Counted from the first letter of the stretch, positions 1-10,716 are shown. The stretch is DNA of 64,000 bases from CAVQBJ01 sp963819075 (GCA_963819075.1 CAWFUP010000002.1:62001-126000), one strand, 5' to 3'. Notes: generated from the letters alone by a model not told the origin. Made by a program: numbers and translations.

Positions 1-275
1 GGACGCCGTAATTGAGTGGGTGCCGACGGCCAACGCCGTCGTGCTGAAGGTGGCGACTGAGGAGCCGCTCGCCGTCGAGATCGTTCCGGTTCCTAGCGTG
101 CTGGAGCCATCCGTGAAGGTCACTGTGCCGGTTGGCAGCGGCGTGACGCCCGTCGGCCCAGCGATGGTGGCCGTGAAGGTCACCTGGCTCCCATAGGACG
201 TTGGGGTACCGCTCGTTTGGAGCGACACGCTCGTGGGTGCCTTGTTGACCGTCACCGACGCCGGTGTCGTTGTCG
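1..275 (-). pseudogene. Out-of-frame continuation of the Ig-like repeat protein, runs off the left edge
   Basis: Read on the minus strand, this stretch stays open to base 1. It encodes a textbook group-3 bacterial Ig-like (Big_3) repeat: a VNKAPTSVSL linker, then VTFTATIAG, GTVTFTDGSSTLGTGTIS and VGTHSITAS. The two Ig domains just upstream in the 252-4475 ORF have the same pattern. It lies in another frame from that ORF, which stops at 252-254 after the unrelated tail LSLRQRHRRR. Removing one TC pair from the run TATCTCTG (minus strand, 283-276) restores GDYLSATTTPASVTVNKA. The protein was therefore once longer and continues outside the window, or the assembly has a 2-base error here. Confidence 0.75.
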
Positions 276-3200
276 CAGAGATAGGTAGTCGCCATCGCCA
301 CCGTAGCTGGCGCTGATCGAGTGCGTACCGACCGCCGGCTGGGGCGCCGTGAAGGTCGCCGTCGTCACGCCACCCGTCGTGGACAGCGTGCCGGTGCCCA
401 GCGTCGTAGAGCCATCGGTGAAGGTCACCGTGCCGCTCGGCGGTGGCAGCACTCCAGCGGGCCCGGTCACGGTTGCCGTGTAGGTCTCCGACTGACCGAA
501 GGTGATCGGCGACGCACTCGCCGCCACCGTGGTCGTCGTCGCCGCCTTGTTGACCACCTCGCTCGTCGCCGGTGAGCTGGGAGCGCTCGGCTTGAAGTTG
601 GAGTCCCCACCGTAGGTGGCGGTGAGCGAGTGCGTGCCCACCGATAGCGGCGCCGACAGCGTCGTGGTCAGCGTCGCCGTGGTCACGCCGGCGGTCGTCG
701 ACAGCGTGCCGGTACCGAGCGTCGCCGAGCCGTCCGTGAACGTCACGGTGCCCGTCGGGTTGCCGACCGGACCCTGGCCCGTGGTGATCGTCGCCGTGAG
801 CGTCACGGGCTGGCCGTAGGTCGAGGGGTTCGGCGCCGCCGCCAGCGTCGTCGTCGTGCTGTCGCGGTCGCGCTTGACCGCGATGAAGTTGGTCTGGCTC
901 GAGTAGTCGGGTAGGAAGTTGTTGCCCACCGTGGCGAACGAGCCGGTCGTCGGGCCGGTGACGACGTCGAACTCCGTACCCACCGGCGGGGCGTAGCCGC
1001 CGACGAGGTTCGGGAAGATCGTGCCGCCCGGCGTGAACGTGGCACCGCCGGCGAGGTGGACGGCACCGAAGTTCGTGGCGCTGGCCAGGTCGGGCTGCAG
1101 CGTGCCGTCGGCCTTGTTCGTGAACACGTCGGCGCCGGAGTCGATGTTCAGCACCGCCCCGGGCGAGATCTCCACGAGGCCGTCATTGGTCACGGTGGTG
1201 TTGGAGTCGATGAGGAGCGTGCCGTTGACGAGCTTCATCGTGCCCGCGGTTGTGTTCGCGACGTTGACCCGTAGGTAGTCCGGGCCGGATCCTTCGAGCT
1301 GCGACTGAAGGGTCCCGTTGTTGGTCAGCGGACTGCCGCCAACAAGTGCATAGCCGCCACCGGCCTGCCCGTCGAGCGTCAAGGTCCCGTCGTTGACAAC
1401 ACCCGGGCTCGCCAGGGTCAGCGAGGAGTTATGGCCTGAGATCCCTGCTGCGACCACCGTTTGCCCAGCGGGGATTGTGCCCTTCAGGGTCGGGCTGTCA
1501 TAGAGATCGAACTGGCCGCCACCACTATCGTCGGTCAGTGTGCCGCTGCTCATGTACACCGGGTTACCGACCTGCGCCGTGCTGCCGGCGTTCTGCGTCC
1601 AACCGGTGCCGTCGATGAGCGTGATCGAGCCGTTGTTGGTCACCGCACCGTTGTTGGCGACCAGGGCGCTGCTGTCCTCCGCCTCGAACGTCGCCCCCGA
1701 GTCGACCTGAAGCAACCCGTCGTTCGTCGTGGTCGTACCGTCGTATTGGGTGAGGATTCCGGATTCGACCTCCGTCGTGGCGCCCGCGTTGTTGGTCAGG
1801 TTGGTCTCCAGGTAGGCCACCGCGCCCGCGCCCTGCCCGGACTCCGAGTCCAACGTGCCGTTGTTGATCAGCGTCGCCGAGGTCGGCACCAGTTGCGCGT
1901 AGCCGCCGCCCGTGGGCTCGTTCAGGACGAGCGTCCCGTCATTGGTGACCGACCCGCCGCCGAGCGTCAGCGAGGAGTTGTGGCCCGGAAGCGCGTCTGC
2001 CGTGACCGTCTGTCCGGCCGGGATGGTTCCGATGAGCGTGGGCGAGTCATAGAGCTCGAACTGACCGGTGCCGCTCTGGTCCGTCAGCGTTCCGCTTGAT
2101 ATCAGCACCGGCTTGCCGCTCTCGGATCCGTTCTGAGTCCAGGCGGATCCACCGATCAGTGTGACGGCGCCGTTGTCGACGACGGTTCCGTCGTTCGCGA
2201 ACACGGCAGTGCCATCGTCTTCCTCGAACGTCGCCCCGGAGTCGACCGTGAACGTGCCGTCGTTGGTCGTCGTCGTGGGCTCGAACTGGTTGAGGGTCCC
2301 CGACTTGACCTCGACGGACGCGCCGAGAGAGTTGATCAGTCCCACCTCGAGGTAGTTGGTCGTCGCCCCGTCCTCCGACTGGGAGTCGATCGTCCCGTTG
2401 TTGGTCAACGTCGCCGAGGTCGGAGCCAGGGTGACCGTCCCGCCACTGGCCCGCTCGTCGAGGACGAGCGTGCCGTCGTTGGTCACGCCGCCGCCACCCA
2501 GCGACACGGCGGAGTTGTGCCCGGAGATGGCCGCGGCAGTGACGGTTTGTCCCGCGGGGATCGTGCCCGTCAAGGTCGGGCTGTCGACGAGCTCAAACGA
2601 TCCGGCGCCGCTCGTGTCCGTCAGCGTGCCGCTGAACAGCTCCACCGGGGCTCCCGTCTGCGGATTGGACCCAGCGCTCTGCGTCCACGATGAGCCAGCG
2701 ATGAGCGTGATCGCCCCGTTGTTCGTGACCGAGCCGTTGTTGATCAGCACCGCGGTGCCGTCGTCCTCCTCGAAGGCCGCCTGCGCGTCGACCTGAAGGA
2801 GGCCATCGTTGGTCGTCGTGGTGGCCTCGAACTGATTCAAGGTGCCCGCCTGCACTTCGATGGTCCCCGAGGCCTCGTTGACCAGCGTGGTCTCCAGGTA
2901 TGCGGTCGCGCTGCCCACTGCGTCGCTCGTTATCGAGCCGAAGTTGTCGATCGCCGCGGCGCTCGTCGCCGGCACGAGTGCCGCCTGTCCCCCACTCGCC
3001 GGCGACGACAGCGCCAGGGTGCCGTGATTGGTCACCGTCCCGGAGATCGTCAGGGTGGCGTTGTGCCCCGGGATCGCGTCCACGGTCACCTTCTGCCCCG
3101 GGGGGATCGTGCCGACCAGCGTCGCACTATCGATGACATCGAACGCTCCGCCACCGGTCTGATCGGTCAGCGTGCCACCCGCGGAGATGGAGATCGGGTT

Positions 3201-4475
3201 GCCGCTCTCGGCGCCGTTCTGGGTCCAGGAGGTGCCAGCGATCAGCGACACCGTGCCGTTGTTGACCACATTGCCGTCGTTGATGAACAGCGCGGTGCCA
3301 TCGTCACCCTCGTACTCGGCGCCCGAGTCGACCTGCAGCAACCCGTCGTTGGTCGTGGTGGTGCCCTCGTACTGGATGAGGTTCGCCGCCTTGACCTCCA
3401 CCGTCGCGCCGCCGTTGTTCGTCAGCGGCACCTCCTCGTAGACCGCGTTTCCGGTCTGCGAGGTCACATCGAACGTGCCGTTGTTGACGAACGTCTCCCC
3501 GGTTCCAGTCAGGTAGTCGGTGGCGCCGCCCGTCGGCGAGTCCAGGATGAAGGTGCCGTCGTTGATGACCTGCCCGCTGGCCCCAGACAGAACGACGTCC
3601 GAGTTGTGGCCCGGGAAGGCCTCGCCCGTCACCGTCTGCCCGGCCGGGATCGTGCCCGTCAGCCCCGCCGAGTCCACCAGGTCAAAGCTCCCGCCCCCGC
3701 TGACGTCGGTCAGCAACCCGCTCGAGACGATCTCCACCGGATTGCCCGACTGGGCAGCGCTGCCGGCGGCCTGCGTCCAGCCCGAGTCGCCCTCGAGCAG
3801 GATCGACCCGCTGTCGGCCAGCGCGCCGCCGTTGAGGAACTCGGCGCTGCCGTCGTCCAGGGTCAGGGACGAACCGCTGGAGACCGTGAACGTTCCGTCG
3901 TTGGTGATCGTGTTCGCCTCGTCGGCGAGGTTGTTGATCCCCGACAGCGTGGTCGTGGCGCCGCTCTCGTTGACCAGGTTGGTGCGAAGGTAGTTCTGGT
4001 TCGTGCCGTCGGCGACCGTCGAGAACGCGCCGAAGTTGTCGAGCTCGGAACCCGTGATCATCGCGTAGCCCGCGCCGACCTGGGTGTCCAGGGCCAGCGC
4101 ACCGGTGTGATTGACCGTGCTCGCCGCCCCGAGCGTCAGAACGGCGTTGAAGCTGGGCTGGGCCTGAACGAGCAGCTGCTGCGCACCGCCGCCGGAGGCG
4201 TTGCCGATCGTGATCGAGTTGACGCTTGCGCCAGAGCCGGCCAGCGTCACCGTGTAGCTGCCGGACACCTGGATGCAGACGTTCTCTCCGGAGGTGGGCA
4301 CCCCGTTAGTCCAATCAGCCGCGTTGCTCCATAGGCCGCTGGTGGCGCTCGCCCATGACGTGTCGCAGGTGGCGGCCGAGGCGGCGGCCGGCAGTGCGAA
4401 CAGCACGATGGCGGTGCAGAGCCCTGCGGCGAGGCTCCCCGACCAGATCCGGGCGACTCGGCTTACGGCAGGCAT
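252..4475 (-). CDS. Giant secreted repeat protein with C-terminal Ig-like domains (frameshifted at its 3' end)
   Basis: The start chosen is ATG 4475, preceded by AAGGGGGAAG; the longer open frame upstream only overlaps ppc. The product is 1407 aa as read. Residues 1 to about 34 form a Sec signal peptide with a hydrophobic AAGLCTAIVLFALPAAASA stretch. Next come about five tandem repeats of roughly 180 aa, each carrying a GTIPAGQTV-like stretch followed by GHNS and runs such as NDGLLQVDSGA and TNNGT. These look like a beta-helix or autotransporter-like surface stalk. The C-terminus has two complete Big_3-type Ig domains (TVTFTDGS, GTHSLTATYGGD). The last frame ends abnormally (see 1-275). A cell-wall or surface adhesin-like role is likely by analogy; no enzymatic motif was seen. 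It is monocistronic, downstream of ppc. Confidence 0.85.
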   Translation of the reverse strand: MPAVSRVARIWSGSLAAGLCTAIVLFALPAAASAATCDTSWASATSGLWSNAADWTNGVPTSGENVCIQVSGSYTVTLAGSGASVNSITIGNASGGGAQQLLVQAQPSFNAVLTLGAASTVNHTGALALDTQVGAGYAMITGSELDNFGAFSTVADGTNQNYLRTNLVNESGATTTLSGINNLADEANTITNDGTFTVSSGSSLTLDDGSAEFLNGGALADSGSILLEGDSGWTQAAGSAAQSGNPVEIVSSGLLTDVSGGGSFDLVDSAGLTGTIPAGQTVTGEAFPGHNSDVVLSGASGQVINDGTFILDSPTGGATDYLTGTGETFVNNGTFDVTSQTGNAVYEEVPLTNNGGATVEVKAANLIQYEGTTTTNDGLLQVDSGAEYEGDDGTALFINDGNVVNNGTVSLIAGTSWTQNGAESGNPISISAGGTLTDQTGGGAFDVIDSATLVGTIPPGQKVTVDAIPGHNATLTISGTVTNHGTLALSSPASGGQAALVPATSAAAIDNFGSITSDAVGSATAYLETTLVNEASGTIEVQAGTLNQFEATTTTNDGLLQVDAQAAFEEDDGTAVLINNGSVTNNGAITLIAGSSWTQSAGSNPQTGAPVELFSGTLTDTSGAGSFELVDSPTLTGTIPAGQTVTAAAISGHNSAVSLGGGGVTNDGTLVLDERASGGTVTLAPTSATLTNNGTIDSQSEDGATTNYLEVGLINSLGASVEVKSGTLNQFEPTTTTNDGTFTVDSGATFEEDDGTAVFANDGTVVDNGAVTLIGGSAWTQNGSESGKPVLISSGTLTDQSGTGQFELYDSPTLIGTIPAGQTVTADALPGHNSSLTLGGGSVTNDGTLVLNEPTGGGYAQLVPTSATLINNGTLDSESGQGAGAVAYLETNLTNNAGATTEVESGILTQYDGTTTTNDGLLQVDSGATFEAEDSSALVANNGAVTNNGSITLIDGTGWTQNAGSTAQVGNPVYMSSGTLTDDSGGGQFDLYDSPTLKGTIPAGQTVVAAGISGHNSSLTLASPGVVNDGTLTLDGQAGGGYALVGGSPLTNNGTLQSQLEGSGPDYLRVNVANTTAGTMKLVNGTLLIDSNTTVTNDGLVEISPGAVLNIDSGADVFTNKADGTLQPDLASATNFGAVHLAGGATFTPGGTIFPNLVGGYAPPVGTEFDVVTGPTTGSFATVGNNFLPDYSSQTNFIAVKRDRDSTTTTLAAAPNPSTYGQPVTLTATITTGQGPVGNPTGTVTFTDGSATLGTGTLSTTAGVTTATLTTTLSAPLSVGTHSLTATYGGDSNFKPSAPSSPATSEVVNKAATTTTVAASASPITFGQSETYTATVTGPAGVLPPPSGTVTFTDGSTTLGTGTLSTTGGVTTATFTAPQPAVGTHSISASYGGDGDYLSLRQRHRRR

Positions 4476-4527
4476 GAACTTCCCCCTTGCACTCGTCCTT
4501 GGTGACTGCCCACGGGACCACGCGCTC

Positions 4528-4612
4528 GCGGTGAAGGCCACGCTCCTAGCGTGCCGGCCACCCGTAGGCGCCGGCACCTTACCAGGTTTGCCCACCAATG
4601 AGCAGTGTTTAT
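4528..4612 (-). promoter_or_regulatory. Structured 5' leader of the repeat protein, possibly riboswitch-like
   Basis: The 187 bp between ppc and the repeat protein hold no gene. On the minus strand the leader reads GGTGGGCAAACCTGG, then TGCCGG ... TACGGG ... CCGGCA, which can fold as a hairpin. A second hairpin, CACGCT-AGG-AGCGTG, lies just upstream of the Shine-Dalgarno site. GGCAAACC followed by TACGGGT recalls c-di-GMP-I (GEMM) riboswitches, but the A-rich GACGCAAAGCC strand of that family is missing. This is a weak structural hint only. Confidence 0.25.
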
Positions 4613-4662
4613 TGCGCGTTGTTTCGTCGAGCGGAGCGTTGACCGACGCGCCTCCGGGACGC

Positions 4663-7458
4663 TCAGCCGGTGTTGCGCAGCCCGCCGGCGATGCCGTTGA
4701 TCGTGAGCAGGCTGACCCGGCGCAGCTCCTCCGGCGGGGTCGCGCCGGCCGCGCGCAGCCGCCGCAGCAGGTCGACCTGCACGACCGACAGCGGATCGAC
4801 GTAGGGGTTGCGCCGAGCGATCGACGCCTGCAGCGCCGGCTCGTGGTCGAGCAGACGCGGCCGGTCGCGTACCAGCATGAGCTCACGCGTCGTGCGCTCG
4901 TACTCCTCCGCGACGACCGCCCACAGGCGCTCTCGCGTCGCAGCGTCATCCATCAGCTCGGCGTAGCGGCGGCCGATGTGCAGATCGGCCTTCGCGCAGG
5001 CCATCTCGGCGTTGGAGACGAGCGCCGCGAAGAAGGGCCAGCCGGCCGCCATCTCCCGCACGAACGGCAGGCCGTGCTGCTCGCGCGCGGCTTCGAGCGC
5101 GCTGCCGAGGCCAAACCACGCCGGCAGGATGATGCGCGTCTGCGTCCAGGAGAACACCCAGGGGATCGCGCGGAGGTCCTCGATCCCCCCTTCGGCGCGG
5201 CGCTTGGACGGCCGGGAGCCGAGCCGCAGGCGCGAGATCTCGTCGACCGGCGTGACCGCTTCGAACCAGCGCACGAGATCCGGGTCGTCGTGGATGAGGG
5301 CGCGATAGGACGCCGCGGAGCGGCGGGCCATCGCCTCGACGGCCGATTCCATGCGGGCGCGGCCGGCGTTCACGGGCTCGTGCGGCGGCTTGGCGGCGAG
5401 ATCGGAGCGGGCCGACAGGAGCACCGCGCCAGCGGCGAGCTCGAGCTCGCGATGGGCGATCTCGTTGACCGAGTACTTCGTGGCCAGCACCTCGCCCTGC
5501 TCGGTCATCTTCAGGCGGCCGTTGACGGTTCCCGTCGGCAGCGCCCCGATCGCCGCACTCGTCGGACCGCCGCCACGCCCCACCGCCCCGCCACGGCCGT
5601 GGAAGAAGATCCACCGCACGCCATGGCGGCGCATCACCTCGGCGACCGCGACCTGGGCCCGGTACGTCGCCCAGCCCGACGCGACGTAGCCGACGTCCTT
5701 GTTCGAATCCGAGTAGCCGATCATCACCTCCTGCTCGTCGCCGACCGAGCGCACGGCGGCGCAGTACACCTCTCGGTCGAGCAGGTCGTCCATCGTCTCC
5801 GCGGCGGCCGCGAGCGTGTCGCCGGCCTCGAACAGCGGCACGATGCGCAGCTGCGCCCGCTCGCCGCCGGCCGCGGTCAGGCTCGCCTCCTTCATCAGCA
5901 GCAGCACCTCGAGCAGATCGGCCGGGCTCTCGGTGCCGGAGACGACGTAGGACTGCACGGCGCCGCTGTGCTCGCCGGCCAGCGCCTCGCGCAGCATGCG
6001 AAACGTCCGCAGCACCTCCTGGGTCGCCGCCGCGAAGCCGTCGATGTCGGTCGGGATCAGCGGCCGCCGGCTCGCGATCTCGGCGCACAACAGCTCGCAG
6101 CGCTCGGCGACGGTGGCGTCGCGGTAGGCGTCGTGAAGGCCGAGCGTCGCAAACACGTCGTGCAGCGCCTCGCGATGACGCCGCGCGTGCTCGCGCACGT
6201 CCAGCCGCGCGAAGTGGAAGCCGAACACCTCCACCTGCCGGATGACATCGTGCAGGTCGCCGGCCGCGGTGAGCGCCCCGCCGCCGGCCACGAGTGCGTC
6301 GTGCGCGAGGCGCAGCTCGGCGAGCAGCTCGTCGGGCGAGGCGTACGCGCCGTCGGTGCCGTCGCGCGTGGCGCGGACGCGCTCGCGCATGAGGGTGAAG
6401 GCGCGCCGGTAGGGCTCCTCGGGGTTCCGCTGCTGAAGCTCGGCGGCCAGCTCGGGGAAGCGCGCGGCGCCGCGAGCCAGCAGCCCCCCGAGCCCGGCCG
6501 CCGCGCCGACGACCCGGTCGGACAGCGAGACCCGCTCGGCGAGCAGCTCAACGCGTCCCTCGATGAAGCGCAGGCACTGCTCCCGCATCAGGCCGAGGGC
6601 CTGCAGCGTGAGGCCCGGCGTCACGTAGGGGTTGCCGTCGCGATCTCCGCCGATCCACGATCCGAACCCCAGGAAGGACGGCACATCGATCGCGGCGCCG
6701 GGATAGGACTCGGCGATCGCCTCCTCGAGGTCGCGGTAGACGAACGGGAGCGTCTCGGCGAGTGTGGAGACGAAGTAGACGAGCCCCGTGCGCACCTCAT
6801 CGAGCACCGTGGGGGCGACCGCGCGCAGCTCGTCCGAGCCCCAGAGCTCCTGCGCGGTGGCGCGCAGTCGCGTCCGGGCGTGCGCCTCGGCGTCCGGCCG
6901 ATCGGGGCGCTCATCGAGATCGCGCAGGATCGCGAACACGCGCGCGAGCTTCTCGAGCGTCGTGCGCCGACGCGCCTCGGTGGGGTGTGCGGTGAGCACG
7001 AGCCGAAGCTCGGCGCCGGCGAGCATGTCGCGGAGCTGCTGGGCGCTGACGCCATCGGCGGCCAGGCCCCGGACGACGTCGCGCAGGGACCCCGACCGCG
7101 CGGCCGGCGAGTGCTCGATCTCGCGTGAGCGCAGGCGGCGGATGCGGTCGTTGTCCTCGGCCAGGTTGATGAGCTGAAACCAGCGCGTCAGCGAGCGCAC
7201 GAGGACCTCGGCCTCGCCGACGGCGAGCTCGGCCACGAGCTCGCCGAGGCGCCGAGCGCTCGCCTCGTCGCCCTCGCGGGCCCGCCGGGCGAGGACGACC
7301 GTGCGCTCGTGCAGCTCCAGCACGCCCTCGTGCGAGTCGGCGCGGATGACCTCGGCGAGCACGCCGGCGAGCAGAGCCTCGTCATCGGCGAACGTGCGAG
7401 CGGCGCGCCGCATAGGAGCCCGGGCGACCGGATCGGTGATCGAGTAGGAGGCGCTCAT
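4663..7458 (-). CDS. ppc: Phosphoenolpyruvate carboxylase
   Basis: Carboxylates PEP with bicarbonate to oxaloacetate, an anaplerotic reaction in the cytoplasm. The 931-aa length matches the bacterial family. Diagnostic segments are VLTAHPTEARRRT (catalytic His), GSWIGGDRDGNP, FHGRGGAVGRGGGP (bicarbonate/phosphate-binding loop), MTEQGEVL and the near-invariant C-terminus ending RNTG. Start ATG 7458 (MSASYSITDP) is preferred over the longer frame: a -10-like TAGCTT lies exactly 7 nt upstream and there is no Shine-Dalgarno site, which suggests a leaderless mRNA. It stands alone between the HAD gene and the secreted repeat protein. Confidence 0.97.
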   Translation of the reverse strand: MSASYSITDPVARAPMRRAARTFADDEALLAGVLAEVIRADSHEGVLELHERTVVLARRAREGDEASARRLGELVAELAVGEAEVLVRSLTRWFQLINLAEDNDRIRRLRSREIEHSPAARSGSLRDVVRGLAADGVSAQQLRDMLAGAELRLVLTAHPTEARRRTTLEKLARVFAILRDLDERPDRPDAEAHARTRLRATAQELWGSDELRAVAPTVLDEVRTGLVYFVSTLAETLPFVYRDLEEAIAESYPGAAIDVPSFLGFGSWIGGDRDGNPYVTPGLTLQALGLMREQCLRFIEGRVELLAERVSLSDRVVGAAAGLGGLLARGAARFPELAAELQQRNPEEPYRRAFTLMRERVRATRDGTDGAYASPDELLAELRLAHDALVAGGGALTAAGDLHDVIRQVEVFGFHFARLDVREHARRHREALHDVFATLGLHDAYRDATVAERCELLCAEIASRRPLIPTDIDGFAAATQEVLRTFRMLREALAGEHSGAVQSYVVSGTESPADLLEVLLLMKEASLTAAGGERAQLRIVPLFEAGDTLAAAAETMDDLLDREVYCAAVRSVGDEQEVMIGYSDSNKDVGYVASGWATYRAQVAVAEVMRRHGVRWIFFHGRGGAVGRGGGPTSAAIGALPTGTVNGRLKMTEQGEVLATKYSVNEIAHRELELAAGAVLLSARSDLAAKPPHEPVNAGRARMESAVEAMARRSAASYRALIHDDPDLVRWFEAVTPVDEISRLRLGSRPSKRRAEGGIEDLRAIPWVFSWTQTRIILPAWFGLGSALEAAREQHGLPFVREMAAGWPFFAALVSNAEMACAKADLHIGRRYAELMDDAATRERLWAVVAEEYERTTRELMLVRDRPRLLDHEPALQASIARRNPYVDPLSVVQVDLLRRLRAAGATPPEELRRVSLLTINGIAGGLRNTG

Positions 7459-7465
7459 CCCCGAG

Positions 7466-7471
7466 AAGCTA
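7466..7471 (-). promoter_or_regulatory. -10 element of a leaderless ppc promoter
   Basis: On the minus strand, TAGCTT is followed by 7 nt and then the ppc ATG. The same arrangement (TANNNT or CATANT, 7-9 nt, start codon) recurs at many genes in this window. No clear -35 was identified. Confidence 0.45.
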
Positions 7472-7545
7472 TCCACCTGGGGGCAGCGGCCGTGTCGACC
7501 GCCGGTGGCGGCATGTCGCCGGCGGCTTGGACCGGCGGTCCAAGG

Positions 7546-7588
7546 GTGCTGGTCGTTAAGCATGACTATTCATACAAACGACGAACAC
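7546..7588. repeat. 43-bp palindromic element, copy 1 (degenerate left arm)
   Basis: The right arm ATTCATAC-AA-ACGACGAACAC matches the right arm of the element at 56976-57018 except for the central dinucleotide. The left arm (GTGCTGGTCGTT) is a degraded version of GTGTTCGTCGTT. The element lies just downstream of the HAD gene stop and upstream of ppc. It may terminate the purN-purH-SDR-HAD transcript or be a REP-like repeat. No T-tract follows it. Confidence 0.6.
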
Positions 7589-7606
7589 CACCCTCCACCC
7601 CGCGCC

Positions 7607-8266
7607 TCACCCGATCCCCAGCCGCCCCGGCAGCTCGTCAAGCCCCGCGAAGGTCTCGGCGCCCGCACGGCGCAGCGCGGGCTCGTCCTCGGCGATCGAT
7701 GCAAGTCCAAGCACCCGCATGCCGGCTCTGACGCCGCCAACGACCCCCGAGGGAGTGTCCTCGACGACGACGACGTCCGCCGGCTCGGCGCCCATCGCGG
7801 CCGCCGCGTGCAGGAACAGGTCCGGGTGGGGCTTGCCGCGCGGCACGGCATGGGCGGTGAACAGGGCGTCCGGTGCGAACAGGTCGACCAGGCCGGTGAG
7901 GCCGAGGGTGAGGCGCATCTTCTCGAGCTGTCCCTGGGAGGCGACGCACACGGCGATCCCGGCACCGGCCACGCGCCGCACGGCCTCGGCCGCGCCGGCG
8001 ATGGCGGTCAGCTGGGCGCGAAACGCCTCGGCGCGGTCGACCTCGAAGCGTTCGGTCCATCCGGCCGGGAGCGGGCGGCCGAGGCGCTCCTCGGCAACGG
8101 CCGCGATGTCGCCGAGCAGCATCCCCTGGTATTCGCGGCGCGCCTCGGGCTGCGAGGTCGGCAGCCCGGCGGCGGTGAGCGCCTCGGCGAGCACGCGGCT
8201 GGAGATCGGCTCGCTGTCGACGAGCACGCCGTCGCAGTCGAAGATCACGAGCTCGAGGGAACGCAC
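7607..8266 (-). CDS. HAD-superfamily hydrolase, beta-phosphoglucomutase-like subfamily IA
   Basis: This is a 219-aa haloacid-dehalogenase-fold phosphatase or phosphomutase. Motif I is FDCDGVLVDSE (nucleophile Asp and acid Asp). Motif II is the Ser in CVASQG, motif III the Lys in PRGKPHPD, and motif IV VVVEDTPSGV. The helical cap between motifs I and II fits the PGM/CbbY-like subfamily. GTG 8266 is preferred because the 33 upstream codons overlap the preceding SDR gene; the gap to that gene is then 26 nt, so the two are probably co-transcribed. The substrate cannot be inferred. It is last in the purN-purH-SDR-HAD run and is followed by the palindrome at 7546-7588. Confidence 0.85.
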   Translation of the reverse strand: MRSLELVIFDCDGVLVDSEPISSRVLAEALTAAGLPTSQPEARREYQGMLLGDIAAVAEERLGRPLPAGWTERFEVDRAEAFRAQLTAIAGAAEAVRRVAGAGIAVCVASQGQLEKMRLTLGLTGLVDLFAPDALFTAHAVPRGKPHPDLFLHAAAAMGAEPADVVVVEDTPSGVVGGVRAGMRVLGLASIAEDEPALRRAGAETFAGLDELPGRLGIG

Positions 8267-8292
8267 GGGCGCCGCGCCCGACCGGGCGCCGC

Positions 8293-9033
8293 TCAGTTCC
8301 GCGGGCCGGGCACGTTGCGAAACGCAAACGACGCCGGCTCGCGTCCGGGTTGGACGAACCAGCACTCGCCCGTCATCTCGCCGGTGAACAAGGTCATCAC
8401 CGCGCCGGCCACCGTCTCGGCCGGGATGATCGGGATCCCCTGCTCGACGAGCGCCTCACGGATGCTCGCGATGATCTGCGACTCGGCGAAGCCCGGGCAG
8501 ATGGCGTTGACACGGATGCCTTCGGCGGCGAGCCCGGAGCCGAGCGACCGGGCCAATCCGACGACGGCGTGCTTGTTCGCGGCGTAGATCGCGTCGAACG
8601 GGACGGCGGTCAGCCCGGCCAGCGAGGCCGTGGCCACGATCGCGCCACCGCCCCGTGCCCGCAGCGCCGGCAGCACGGCGTGCGCGCCGAACACGACGCC
8701 GTCGAGGTTCGCCCCCATCGCTCGCCGGTACAGCGCCAGGTCGAAGTCCTCGCCGACGCCACAGCCGGTGGCGACGCCGGCGTTGAGGAAGGCGTAGTCG
8801 AGCCCGCCGTGACGCTCGACGGCGAAGGCGACCGCGGCGAGGTTGGCGTCGAGATCGGAGACGTCGGTGCGGATGAAGCTCCCGCCGAGCTCGCCGGCGA
8901 CGTGCTCTGCGCCCTCGGCGTCGAGGTCGGCGACGACGACGGTCGCGCCGGCCGCGGCGAGCGCCCGCGCCGTCGCCTGGCCGAGGCCGCTCGCGCCGCC
9001 GGTGACGAGCGCAACCCGTGCCTGCATGTCCAT
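8293..9033 (-). CDS. Short-chain dehydrogenase/reductase (SDR)
   Basis: A 246-aa classical SDR. The N-terminal Rossmann motif is TGGASGLG. An Asp in VVVADLDAEG after the second strand suggests NAD(H) preference. FLNAG is the structural NAG motif, the active-site Ser lies in VATASLAG, and the YAANK motif supplies catalytic Tyr and Lys. The start ATG 9033 follows AGGAG and GAGGG. It lies 51 nt downstream of purH and 26 nt upstream of the HAD gene, so it is probably in the same operon. The substrate is unknown; nothing ties it chemically to purine synthesis. Confidence 0.88.
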   Translation of the reverse strand: MDMQARVALVTGGASGLGQATARALAAAGATVVVADLDAEGAEHVAGELGGSFIRTDVSDLDANLAAVAFAVERHGGLDYAFLNAGVATGCGVGEDFDLALYRRAMGANLDGVVFGAHAVLPALRARGGGAIVATASLAGLTAVPFDAIYAANKHAVVGLARSLGSGLAAEGIRVNAICPGFAESQIIASIREALVEQGIPIIPAETVAGAVMTLFTGEMTGECWFVQPGREPASFAFRNVPGPRN

Positions 9034-9084
9034 ATCCCTCGCTCCTGTTCGATGGCCGGTCCGCGCCGACGCGCGAACGCGGCG

Positions 9085-10716
<1,632 letters not shown>

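Noticed and set aside
4273..7128. 951-aa plus-strand open frame antisense to ppc
   Set aside because: The ppc frame has all family motifs; this one is an Arg/Ala/Gly-rich shadow caused by high GC.
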